From NCBI GenBank assembly GCA_033557465.1, contig CM066043.1, forward strand, positions 110,288,278-110,352,277: a DNA stretch of 64,000 nt, given 5' to 3'. This stretch comes from Ichthyophis bannanicus. Its lineage: Eukaryota; Chordata; Amphibia; Gymnophiona; Ichthyophiidae. The notes beneath the pieces were generated by a model, which worked only from the letters and a program-made list of their open reading frames with translations, was not told where the DNA came from and did no database searches. Shown piece by piece: positions 32,603 through 41,434 of this stretch (its first letter is position 1; the number at the start of each line of letters is the position of its first letter). The translations under genes were made by a program, and so were the position numbers.

Positions 32603-34570
32603 TTTTTTTTTTTAATTGTTTATTTAGATTTTCTTGAATACAAATATAAATATACAAAAGAGAAAATCCAACCAACAGAATAATACATTCAAGATCAATA
32701 TATCAAACACATCATGCAAAACACATCAAGGAAGAGAGAGAACCACATACTCCCCTAAGAGAGACTAGAAAAATCTGAAAGAAGAAAAAAGGAGTAAATA
32801 AAACTCCAAATCAGGGAGCAAAAATAAAGAGCCAACCCACCTACACATCTTCCTGCCTAATTACTCCCTCCTTATCCATAAGAAACTGACGCAAATGAGC
32901 CACATCAGTGTAAACATAATCATGACCTTCATAAGTTATTAAACAGCGGCAGGGAAACTTCAAAAAAAAGGAAGCCCCCAGAGCCACAACTCTTGCTCTG
33001 AGCTCGAGGAACTGCTTCCGTCGAGCCTGAGTGACCCTGCCCACATCTGGGAAAACCTGAAGCTTATACCCACAAAACAAAGCATCTTTACATTTAAAAT
33101 AAGCACGTATGATTCTCAACTTAAGTGATTCAGACCCAAAAGTCACCACCAAAGTACAACGCTTTGGAATGACATCGAGCGAATCCTGCAAAAACTCCGT
33201 AAGATTAGGACCTACTGAGTCATTCAAAGGAAATTCATACTTAGCCTGACCCGAGGTCCCAACATTAGGAAAAAAAGAATACATTTGCACAATATCCACA
33301 GAATCCTTCAAATGTAAGATTTCAGACAAATACTTTTTCAATAGTATCTCAGGAGAAAGCAAGCGGGTGGAAGGAAAATTCAAAAAGCGAAGGTTCCTAG
33401 CCCGCTGGTGATTTTCAAGCAACTCCAAGCGATAAGAAACAGAAGAAATATCTCTAAGAAAACCAAGATGAGAATCTTTATACGATTGGAGCTGAGAATC
33501 CACCAGGGTCAAGGAACCAACAACATCGGTCATTTGATTATCAATCACTTTAACCTTGGTGACAACATCATGTGAGAAATTACATAAAGAGGTAACAGTG
33601 GTAGTCAGTCGGGTCTCAATCTTTTGAAGCATTGACCAAATATCCGAAAGAGTCACCTCACTTTTAAGTGGTAAACAAACATTTTCAGATGTAGCAGGGT
33701 CCACAGGGACTAATACAGGAGACATAACTTGTGAAGGCAACTTCAAAGGAGTAGACGAGTGAGAAGGCTGGGGGAAAGGAGATGGTGTCCGGATGTCCGG
33801 GCTCAACGAAGCCCCATTCAAGGACTGGCTCGCAAGTGGAAGGGCAGTGATATGCTTGTCCATGGGACCGGACACCTTACCTCCCTCTCCTGACGGTGCT
33901 TTAGCAGTTGATTTTGCCTTCCGTTTCCCCATGAACAAACACACAACTGCTGACGCTCCTCAGATCACCAAACGAGCACCAAAGGAGCACACAAGGAGCA
34001 GGCCTAGCCCCTTGTGACTCGCCCCTTAGGACACGACCCCGCAGGCTGCGAACACGCGGCCGCGTGTAGCCCCACTGTGCTTTGTAGGTCTCGTGGGGGG
34101 TCCTCAACACCAGCGGCGACCACTCTCTGCCTGCAGCTGTCTCCGCAGGCACCCGGCTCCAGCCGACCACGTTGCTCCGTGGCAAAGAAGAACCGTGGCA
34201 GCTCCCTCACAAGGCTGCTCTCTCACCAGCGAGGCACAGCACCCGCTGTGCTTTGTAGGTCTTGTGGGGGGTCCTCATCACCAGGGGCGACCACTCTCTG
34301 CCTGCAGCTGTCTCCGCAGGCACCTGGCTCCAGCCGACCACGTTGCTCTGCGGCAAAGAAGAACCGCGGCAGCTCCCTCACAAGGCTGCTCTCTCACCAG
34401 CGAGGCACAGCACCAGCTGTGCTTTGTAGGTCTCGTGGGGGGTCCTCAACACCAGGGGCGACCACTCTCTGCCTGCAGCTGTCTCCGCAGGCACCCGGCT
34501 CCAGCCGACCACGTTGCTCCGCGGCAAAGAAGAACCGCGGCAGCTCCCTCACAAGGCTGCTCTCTCACCC
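32603..34570 (-). mobile_element. ORF1-only L1-clade element (HAL1-like), complete
   Basis: A 1.97-kb insertion within DIRS E GAG. On minus: 5' UTR made of about three 171-bp tandem repeats, one L1-type ORF1, a short 3' UTR of about 230 bp, and a poly-A tail (T-run at 32603-32613). Perfect 13-bp target duplications flank it. ORF2 is absent, so mobilisation must rely on another LINE's enzyme, as proposed for mammalian HAL1 ('half-L1'). Confidence 0.85.
32841..33929 (-). CDS. L1-type ORF1 protein (HAL1-like)
   Basis: I chose the ATG at about 33929 (MGKRKAKS), though the frame is open four codons further, to 33944. A Ser/Pro-rich N-terminal part precedes a coiled-coil-like segment (about residues 120-185). 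Then an RRM-type block with LLENHQRARNLRFLNFP follows, and a C-terminal domain with FPDVGRVTQARRKQF. Such proteins bind their own RNA as trimers and act as chaperones during reverse transcription. The frame is intact. A related fragment lies at 61392-61703. Confidence 0.82.
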   Translation of the reverse strand, partial: GKRKAKSTAKAPSGEGGKVSGPMDKHITALPLASQSLNGASLSPDIRTPSPFPQPSHSSTPLKLPSQVMSPVLVPVDPATSENVCLPLKSEVTLSDIWSMLQKIETRLTTTVTSLCNFSHDVVTKVKVIDNQMTDVVGSLTLVDSQLQSYKDSHLGFLRDISSVSYRLELLENHQRARNLRFLNFPSTRLLSPEILLKKYLSEILHLKDSVDIVQMYSFFPNVGTSGQAKYEFPLNDSVGPNLTEFLQDSLDVIPKRCTLVVTFGSESLKLRIIRAYFKCKDALFCGYKLQVFPDVGRVTQARRKQFLELRARVVALGASFFLKFPCRCLITYEGHDYVYTDVAHLRQFLMDKEGVIRQEDV

Positions 34571-34575
34571 GCCAG
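34080..34575. repeat. 171-bp tandem repeat array, 5' UTR of the HAL1-like element
   Basis: CTTTGTAGGTC starts at 34080, 34251 and 34422, an exact 171-bp period, with very few differences between units. It is GC-rich and lies directly upstream of ORF1 on minus. Tandem promoter monomers are known from L1 5' UTRs. Long plus-strand ORFs here are by-products. Confidence 0.85.
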
Positions 34576-34583
34576 GCAATTCT
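34571..34583. repeat. Target-site duplication of the HAL1-like element, right copy
   Basis: GCCAGGCAATTCT, identical to 32590-32602. Confidence 0.9.
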
Positions 34584-36068
34584 ACGTGCATCTATGGCAA
34601 TTGCAGAAGTTCTGCTTATGCACTCAAAACAGTCAAAAGCTGCACGATTGACAAATTTAGAAACATCCTGGGCATGTTTAACCAGTGTGAGAAAATCTTG
34701 CCTCTTATCTTCAGGAAGAAGAGGGCTCAAAACCTCTAAATCTCCTGTGACTTCTTTAAGGAACATTGCCATATATAAAATATAGGAACTGATCCTGGCA
34801 GAAAGCATGGAAGCCTGGAAAGTACGACGTCCAAAGGCATCCAAAGTTCTACCCTCACGTCCCGGAGGATTAGAGGCATGCCTCTTTGCACTCCTGATCC
34901 TTCTCATACCTGATTCCACTACAATAGAGTGGTGAGGAAGCTGAGTCTTCTGGAAACCAGGACAAGGAGGGACTCGATACATGGTATCCAGTCTATGAGA
35001 GTGGGGAGAGGTGGGGAGAGGTGTTTCCCACATTCTTAGCATGATGTAAGATCTCATGGATAGGCAAAGTAGCTGCCTCCTAAGGAGCCTTGGGATATTG
35101 TAGAATCTCCAACTCCTTTGCTCTGGGCTCTGTTTCAGGAGCCACAGTAATGGAAAGACCTCGAGCCACCTCCCTGATAAAATCCTGAAAGGAGATATCT
35201 TCTGCAGGAGACATCCTACGCTTAGGAGAGGAAGGCTCCTCCGGGAGAAATATTCCAGTACTGACAGAGTCGTCAGAATCTTCAGACTCCTCCGAGGATT
35301 CAAAGTACCTTTTGTCCGGATGCTCCTGTAGAGCACGATACCCGTACCGATCGAAGTTGGTACCGGGGGGAATCGGTACCGGAGTTATCGGTACTGGAAG
35401 GCATAGCATGACTGTGTGCCGGCAAAGCGGACACTGATGTCGATACTGTCAGTACCGCTACCAATACTGGTGCCGGAGTCGATGCTGGTACCGGTTGAAC
35501 TGTCTGACACGGTTCCGAGGGTGTCGATGCCGCAAGGAGAGCCGCCAGACTGCGATCAATAGCCAGGAACCTCTGGTCTATCAACGCCGCCGATGCCTGG
35601 GTGTCGGTACCAGAGAAAGCAGCCGGTACCCCAGAGCATGGCACCAGTAGTTCTGCCAAGGTTGAGGCCTCGAGAACATCCTGGAGCCCCGATAATGCTT
35701 TGGAAGCCGAAGCCTCCCGCCGGGGCATCTTGATGCTTAGAAGGAGATCTACCCTTTGAGAACTGGCCAGACTTATGTTTAGTTACCTGAGATCCATGGG
35801 AGGAAGACGAAGCCCTGGAAGATGTCGATGCCACAGAAGCTGCATCGGAGGGAAAAAGGGTGCTGAGCTTAGCAGCTCGGTTTTGTCGACCCCTCTTGGA
35901 CATCATGGCACAAGCCATATACTCTGAGATGGAGTGGTCAGGACCTAAACATTTAAGGCACCACTCATGAGTGTCGGTGACGGAGATGGTACCGCCACAC
36001 TTCGTGCACTTCTTGAAACCCAAAGCGGGTTTTTCCACAGTGGAGGAAAATTTGGGCCTAAGGCCCAA
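34584..36068 (-). pseudogene. DIRS GAG, copy E (broken, interrupted)
   Basis: The N-terminal cluster (FKKCTKCGGTISVTDTHEWC then LKCLGPDH), a Ser-rich middle with M-S-P-A-E-D-I-S-F-Q-D-F, and the capsid-like part (PGFQKTQLPHHSIVVESGM) are spread over four frames. The HAL1-like insert separates this from the last GAG codons near 32575. The last Cys pair of the N-terminal cluster is damaged (S-E-Y-M-A-C). Confidence 0.78.
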
Positions 36069-36370
36069 AATGGCACGTGCACGTGGAAAGGTTTGGAAAA
36101 AAATACTGTATTTTTTATATATATATATATTTATTTTTTTTTTTTTAAAGAAAGAAGAACCGGCGGTACCGGTATAGCGTCAAGGAAGGCAGACGCAACC
36201 ACAAAAAAAGAGGAGAATAAGGAAACATTTTCTGTGGTGACAGGAACGACGACCTGCTGGCTCCACGGAAAATGAAGAACTGGAGATGCTGGGGAGCGTT
36301 CCCGCGCAGGCTCCGTCGGTACCGACGATACCCATATGTGAAGACTACATTCCTGCTTGTTCCTGGAGAT

Positions 36371-37889
36371 GTTTCTAACTAATGTGTTGATGTATAAGGA
36401 GCTGGAATCTGTTTTCAGATTCTTTACCCTTGTGGAAGAAAGAGATGGTATGAATGCTTTCTCTTATGGGAATGCTTTCCAGAGTTTTTGTCCTTAGCTG
36501 TTTTAGAACAGGGATTAATAGTTCTGAATAGTCTTTTGAAACTTTTTATTTAATTCTGCCTCTGGAAGTGCTGTAGGGGCTGCAGCCCTTCACTTTTCAG
36601 TACAGGAGCATACTGTCTCTGTAATTTTTAAGATCTGAGGGAGTGGGAGTGCTAGACCGGTCCAGAGGTAACGTTGTTCTTGCCCGACAGGAGTATTGTT
36701 CCTGCAGTATGGAGCCAGAACTGGGACCAGTGGGGTCCTTGGGGTGGGAAAAGAAACAGTTTGAGGAGTCAAGATCTGTAAGTGCTGTGCTTTGTGGCAG
36801 ATTTTTTTTTTTAAATTCAGTTTCACTTCAAAAATGAAAGCATTAATCTACTCTCCTCTGGTTGCTGAATTGCTAAGTTTCAATTTGTTTTGAAGTGCGA
36901 GGTGGTGGAGTAGCAGCAGTAGGGCTCATTTGAACTCTGCAGCAGAGGAAAACAGACTGCTTAACCAACATCCTTCTCAGGAGCGCGAACACACATGCAA
37001 GCGCACAGAAGTCCTTAAAGACTGCCTTTCCTGCCTGCTTGCCCACAGAAAGATGCTTAGAATTTTTCAGAAATGTAATTTTTGTGCCCCTCCATATTTG
37101 TGCCCTTTGCAATCACATTGCTCACACAGTCTTTGATTCCAGAGAGCAATACTCCTTACTCTTGTGATCCACTTTTACATGTTCCATGCCCTCCTACCTC
37201 AAGATCTGGATGATCAGCCCAGTCTGTTTTACAGACTAAAAAAACACTAGGGATCCATGCTCTCTTTTCTTTCTTAATTTTAGATTTTATTACATGATAG
37301 ATAGAAGTTAAAAAAAAAAACAATGAAAAAAAAATCAAATAGGCCATATCAGAAGTAGCAAAAACAAGACAATATTCTCAACCTTGCTGTTATAACCTTT
37401 ATATGTGTGAATATATATATGTATATTAATAAAAATAAGATTAATAAATAAATAAATTAAAAACCCCACGCACAATAGAAATCTTCATTCTGAAACTTGA
37501 CTGCAAATTCACCAAGTAAAAGGGGGTAAAGCAGCAGATTTTGGTTTGATTGCTTTGCACTTTATTACAGAGTTCCCCTGGGGCATCAGAAACCATATGA
37601 CAGATGAAAAGGGGACAAAGAGGCATCTGCCCTTTGCTTGGCTCTCCAAAGTCATCTAGTCATAGCCCACGAGTGCAAATAACTGGAAGAAGGTACTTGT
37701 CTGTGTGTTATTGTTTTCATGTATTGTTTCTTTTGTTGATTAATACCGATGAATTATCAAAGGCCAGGCCCTTCTTCACCCTCTTCAGTTAAGCTTTAAT
37801 TAGTTGTCTATTTATTCCCATGAGCCGTCGATACTTTTCCCCTAAAGCTTTTCTGGAACACAGCAGAAATTTTCTATTTGCGATCTGAG
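36371..37889. other. Non-coding DNA, no gene; AATAAA on minus at 37811-37816
   Basis: No ORF or family member recognised. It has T-runs at 36804-36815 and A-runs near 37308-37335. The minus-strand AATAAA at 37811-37816 could be the polyadenylation signal of ANKRD13D if the D/B insertion lies in its 3' UTR (see findings). Confidence 0.4.
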
Positions 37890-37910
37890 AAAGCATAATT
37901 ACTCACCTGT
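37890..37910 (-). mobile_element. Non-autonomous DIRS copy D, left tip (split by copy B)
   Basis: AAAGCATAATTACTCACCTGT is the expected first 21 nt of a DIRS left terminus. The continuation (AACAGGTATTTACCG) is found only at 43695 onward, on the far side of copy B. Confidence 0.75.
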
Positions 37911-38101
37911 AAAGAGTAGTTACTCACCTGTAACAGGTGTTCTCCAGGAGCAGAAGGAATCAGTCCTCACATATAGGGTGACGTCGGCGCCGACGGAGCC
38001 CTCGCGGAGCAATTTCCCCAGCTTTCAAAGAAAGCCTTTGGGAATTGCAGCACGCATGCGCGGTCCCCTTCCCACCCAAGGGTGCCATCTTGCTCAGTCT
38101 G
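37911..38101 (+). repeat. Left terminal inverted repeat, DIRS B
   Basis: Contains the CACCTGTAACAGGTG palindrome (37925-37939), the CGTCGGCGCCGACG palindrome (37982-37995) and GCATGCGCGG. Complementary to 43538-43696 apart from the outermost 25 nt. Confidence 0.85.
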
Positions 38102-38179
38102 ATGACATAGCTAAAAGACAGCAAAAAAATTAGCAAAAACGAAATGATAGGACTGCAACTCCAAGGGGAGGAGGGAGGG

Positions 38180-38282
38180 TTGTGAGGACTGATTCCTGCT
38201 GCTCCTGGAGAACACCTGTTAAAGGTGAGTAACTACTCTTTCTCCAGGACCAAGCAGGAAGTCAGTCCTCACATATGGGACT
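38180..38282. other. Internal complementary region, DIRS B
   Basis: Complement of the left end (GGAGAACACCTGTTAAAGG, TGAGTAACTACTC), a shared TTT, then complement of the right end (CTCCAGGACCAAGCAGG, AAGTCAGTCCTCACATATGG). Confidence 0.85.
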
Positions 38283-38417
38283 CCCTAGCTTAAGGCTACC
38301 GGAGACCTCAAGCAGAAAAATGAGCTCCCTCTAGCTCAGTAGCACAGAAGGAAGGAATCTTCTCTGAAAACGCCCCCGACCAGTAGCCCATCATCAGGGC
38401 CGGAGGGTAGGAGTTGC

Positions 38418-41288
38418 CTAAACCTCAAAGAGATTATGGAGGACTGCCTGACCGAAAGCACTGTCCCTGCGGGACTCCCTCTCCAGGCAGTAATGGGCCG
38501 CAAAAGTCTGGCTTGAAGACCAAGTAGCGGCCCGGCAGATGTCTGCCAACGGAACAGAGCGGAGATGAGCCACTGACGCAGCCTTCGCCTTGACACGATG
38601 AGCCGTGACTCGACCCTCCAACGAGAGTCCGGCCGCCCCATAAGCCCAGGCGATACAGTCAGCGACCCATATGGACAAAATACGCTTGGAGACAGGTAGC
38701 CCCAACTTATTGGGGTCAAAAGAAACGAAGAGCTGAACAGCCCTCCGATGCTCCCGCGTACGGTCAAGGTAGAAGGACAAGGCCCTCCTACAGTCCAGGG
38801 TATGCAGGACCATTTCAGCCCGGCTGGTGTGCGGCCTGGGAAAGAAGGTCGGAAGAACCACCTCCTGGTTGAGATGAAAAGGAGAAACCACTTTTGGAAG
38901 AAACTTAGGGTGAGTCCGTAAGACTACCCTATTCCTGTAGAACCTAGTGTAAGGAGGATCAGACACTAGGGCCTGCAGTTCACTAACGCGCCTAGCAGAG
39001 GTAAGGGCTACCAAGAACAAGGTTTTCCAGGAAAGAAAACGAAGAGGGCAGGTAGCCATAGGTTCAAAGAGCGGACAGGTAATCCGCTGCAAGACCAAAT
39101 TCAGATCCCAACCAGGGGCTGGTGGGCGCAAAGGAGGCTTAAGGAGGAGGCCTCGGAGAAAACGAGCCACCAAAGGGTGGTTGGAAAGAGGCCTGCCATC
39201 CACCGATGCGTGATGCGCAGAGAAAGCACTGAGGTGGACTCTGACAGAGTTGGACTTAAGGCCCAGATTGGAGAGGTAAAGCAAATATTGCAAGACCACT
39301 GCCACCAAGCAGGAAAAGGGATTCTCAGACTGCTGAGCACACCACACGGAGAATCGACGCCACTTAAGAGCGTAGGACTTCCGGGTGGAAGGCCGCCTGG
39401 AGGCCAAGACGACCTCTTCCACCTCCCGAGGCAGCAGGAGGGGAGCAAGGACTACCCTTTCAGCAGCCAGGCCATCAGATGAAGGGACCGGAGGTTGGGG
39501 TGTAGGAGAGTCCCCTGATCCTGTGACAGGAGATCGGGTTGAAACCCCAGAGGAAGAGGAGTGTCCACCGCCAGCTGCATTAGAAGCGGGAACCAGGGTT
39601 GTCTCGGCCACCGGGGAGCCACTAGGATCATCGAGGCTCTGTCTCTGAGAACTTTGAAGAGTGTCCGAGACACCAGTGGCCTGGGAGGAAAGGCATACAA
39701 GAGGCCTGTGGACCATGGAATCAGAAAAGCATCCGCCGCTACTCTGAGAGGATGCGGTTGTCGAGAGCAGAATCTGGGAAGCTGCCTGTTCAGGGGACTG
39801 GCAAATAGATCCATGGTGGGGAGGCCCCACTTGAGAAAGATCTGCTGAACCACCAACGGATCCAATCTCCACTCGTGAGGTTGGAGGATCCTGCTCAGCT
39901 TGTCTGCCAGGTAATTTTCTTGACCTGGGAGATAGACAGCTTTGAGGAGGATGCCGAGAAGGACGGCCCAAGAGCACAGTCTTCGTGCCTCCTGACAGAG
40001 AAGGAAGGAGCCTGTGCCTCCTTGTTTGTTCACGTAGAACATGGCAACTTGATTGTCCGTCTGGACAAGCACAGACTGGTGAGAAGTGAGGTGGGAGAAG
40101 GCTCTCAGAGCTAGGCGGATGGCTCTGAGCTCCAGGAAGTTTATCTGCTGAGCAGACTCCCAAGGAGTCCAGAGGCCTTGAGTACATGTCCCTTGGCAAT
40201 GTGCTCCCCAACCCAGGAGAGAAGCATCGGTTGTCAGCACCTGAGAAGGCGGAGGAGATTGAAAATCCACTCCCAGCACCAGGTTTGGCAGATGAAGCCA
40301 CCACCGCAGAGAAGAGACCAGCAGGTCGGATACCTGTACTGAGTCCGTCAGGCTCCCTGTGGCCTGATGCCATTGAGTGCGAAGGCACCACTGAGCAGGT
40401 CGCATGTTCAGGCGGGCATTGGGGGTCACCTGGACCGTGGAAGCCATATGGCCGAGCAGTCTCAGAAATTGCCTGGCAGAGACCAGGGAATTGCTGTGAA
40501 AGTGGCTGGCGAGATCCATGAGCCTGTGTGCTCTGTCTAGAGGCAGGAAGGCCCGCGCCTGAAGTGTGTTCAACCTTGCGCCGATGAATTCGAGATTTTG
40601 AGAGGGGAGCAAAGTGGACTTTGCGAAGTTTATGACAAATCCCAAGTGCTGGAGCAGAGTCACAGTGCGATGAGTGGCCTGAGTGGCCTCTTGGGAAGCC
40701 TGGGCCCTGATGAGCCAGTCGTCCAGGTATGGAAATACAAAAAGGCCTTGAAGTCTTAGATAGGCCGCCACCACTGCTAGGCATTTGGTGAACACCCTGG
40801 GGGCGGAGGATAGGCCAAAGGGCAGTACTCTGTACTGGTAATGATTTCCTCCCACAACAAACCTGAGATATTGTCTGTGGTCTGGATGAATAAGGATGTG
40901 AGTATAGGCATCCTTTAGATCTAAGGAGCATAGCCAGTCTCCCTGCTGGAGGTAGGGCAGCAGGATTCCAAGGGTAAGCATCTTGAACATTTCCCTTGCC
41001 AGGAACTTGTTGAGGTTTCGCAAGTCCAGGATGGGTCTGAGGCCTCCTGTTCGTTTTGGTATCAGAAAGTATCTGGAATAAAAGCCTTGACCTCTCAGGT
41101 GGTAGGGCACCGGTTCCACAGCCTGTTCCTGAAGAAGACTTGCTAACTCCTGAAGGAGTAAGTCCCTGTGCAGAGGGAGTCTTGGAGGCTCCCCTGGAAA
41201 GTAGGAGGGAGGGACCTGGTGAAAGTGTAGAAGATAGCCTTTCTGAACTATATGAAGCACCCAGGTATCTGATGTGATGGCTGACCAC
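38418..41288 (-). CDS. DIRS tyrosine recombinase ORF, copy B (box II Arg replaced by Lys)
   Basis: 956 open codons. The first 600 or so overlap the RT ORF in another frame and are Ser/Pro/Gly-rich without a known domain. The YR occupies about residues 640-956: S-T-R-K-S-Y-A-L-K-W core-binding start, box I S-A-R-R-V-S-E-L (Arg near 767), box II H897-R-V-K900, W923, and nucleophile Tyr933. Box II should be H-x-x-R; the AAG codon is at 38589-38591 where copies A and C have AGG and CGG. The enzyme would integrate circular element DNA, but Lys here probably cripples it. The true start codon is uncertain because of the overlap. Confidence 0.85.
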   Translation of the reverse strand: MVSHHIRYLGASYSSERLSSTLSPGPSLLLSRGASKTPSAQGLTPSGVSKSSSGTGCGTGALPPERSRLLFQILSDTKTNRRPQTHPGLAKPQQVPGKGNVQDAYPWNPAALPPAGRLAMLLRSKGCLYSHPYSSRPQTISQVCCGRKSLPVQSTALWPILRPQGVHQMPSSGGGLSKTSRPFCISIPGRLAHQGPGFPRGHSGHSSHCDSAPALGICHKLRKVHFAPLSKSRIHRRKVEHTSGAGLPASRQSTQAHGSRQPLSQQFPGLCQAISETARPYGFHGPGDPQCPPEHATCSVVPSHSMASGHREPDGLSTGIRPAGLFSAVVASSAKPGAGSGFSISSAFSGADNRCFSPGLGSTLPRDMYSRPLDSLGVCSADKLPGAQSHPPSSESLLPPHFSPVCACPDGQSSCHVLREQTRRHRLLPSLSGGTKTVLLGRPSRHPPQSCLSPRSRKLPGRQAEQDPPTSRVEIGSVGGSADLSQVGPPHHGSICQSPEQAASQILLSTTASSQSSGGCFSDSMVHRPLVCLSSQATGVSDTLQSSQRQSLDDPSGSPVAETTLVPASNAAGGGHSSSSGVSTRSPVTGSGDSPTPQPPVPSSDGLAAERVVLAPLLLPREVEEVVLASRRPSTRKSYALKWRRFSVWCAQQSENPFSCLVAVVLQYLLYLSNLGLKSNSVRVHLSAFSAHHASVDGRPLSNHPLVARFLRGLLLKPPLRPPAPGWDLNLVLQRITCPLFEPMATCPLRFLSWKTLFLVALTSARRVSELQALVSDPPYTRFYRNRVVLRTHPKFLPKVVSPFHLNQEVVLPTFFPRPHTSRAEMVLHTLDCRRALSFYLDRTREHRRAVQLFVSFDPNKLGLPVSKRILSIWVADCIAWAYGAAGLSLEGRVTAHRVKAKAASVAHLRSVPLADICRAATWSSSQTFAAHYCLERESRRDSAFGQAVLHNLFEV

Positions 41289-41434
41289 CTGTGGGCAAAG
41301 TGGACCAGCCGGCCTCCTGTGCTGAGAGAAACCAGCGAAGGGGAAGAGGCTATGCTGATGGAGTCAAAAACCCCCACCCTGCTGAGCAGGGGCCGGTGTT
41401 GTGGGCTTGGGGGCCTGCTGCCTACGGGACCCAT
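39452..41434 (-). CDS. DIRS RT-RNase H-(MT-like) polyprotein, copy B
   Basis: 660 intact codons. RT spans about residues 75-290 with RPILDLRNLNKF (133-144), SLDLKDAY (170-177), LPFGLSSAPRVF and YLDD (236-239). RNase H follows with TDAS (402), ELRAI (435), TDN (459) and the ADKLSR Asp near 511. The tail with DLFASPLN and Y-A-F-P-P (about 580) sits where DIRS pol carries its methyltransferase-like domain; I infer that assignment from position. The ORF overlaps the end of GAG by 71 nt. Confidence 0.88.
   Translation of the reverse strand: MGPVGSRPPSPQHRPLLSRVGVFDSISIASSPSLVSLSTGGRLVHFAHRWSAITSDTWVLHIVQKGYLLHFHQVPPSYFPGEPPRLPLHRDLLLQELASLLQEQAVEPVPYHLRGQGFYSRYFLIPKRTGGLRPILDLRNLNKFLAREMFKMLTLGILLPYLQQGDWLCSLDLKDAYTHILIHPDHRQYLRFVVGGNHYQYRVLPFGLSSAPRVFTKCLAVVAAYLRLQGLFVFPYLDDWLIRAQASQEATQATHRTVTLLQHLGFVINFAKSTLLPSQNLEFIGARLNTLQARAFLPLDRAHRLMDLASHFHSNSLVSARQFLRLLGHMASTVQVTPNARLNMRPAQWCLRTQWHQATGSLTDSVQVSDLLVSSLRWWLHLPNLVLGVDFQSPPPSQVLTTDASLLGWGAHCQGTCTQGLWTPWESAQQINFLELRAIRLALRAFSHLTSHQSVLVQTDNQVAMFYVNKQGGTGSFLLCQEARRLCSWAVLLGILLKAVYLPGQENYLADKLSRILQPHEWRLDPLVVQQIFLKWGLPTMDLFASPLNRQLPRFCSRQPHPLRVAADAFLIPWSTGLLYAFPPRPLVSRTLFKVLRDRASMILVAPRWPRQPWFPLLMQLAVDTPLPLGFQPDLLSQDQGTLLHPNLRSLHLMAWLLKG

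Larger units (their letters stand above)
28854..36370 (-). mobile_element. DIRS-like copy E (second family), decayed, with HAL1-like insert
   Basis: Left end AAAGCATAGTTACTCACC and right end CCTGGAGAT bracket a 7.5-kb span, about 5.5 kb without the insert at 32603-34570. The ITR core GTATCGTCGGTACCGACG is near 28920 and 36315; the ICR is at 29138-29250. GAG, RT and YR are all recognisable but broken. It is closer to copy F than to A, B and C. Confidence 0.83.

Noticed and set aside
34014..34785. Long plus-strand ORFs with internal repeats
   Set aside because: They are by-products of the 171-bp tandem repeats; the element is coded on minus.
36119..36146. A/T and T-rich run as an origin or regulatory site
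   Set aside because: Simple-sequence tract just upstream of DIRS E GAG; a similar run occurs at 60806-60826 in F. Nothing further supports a function.
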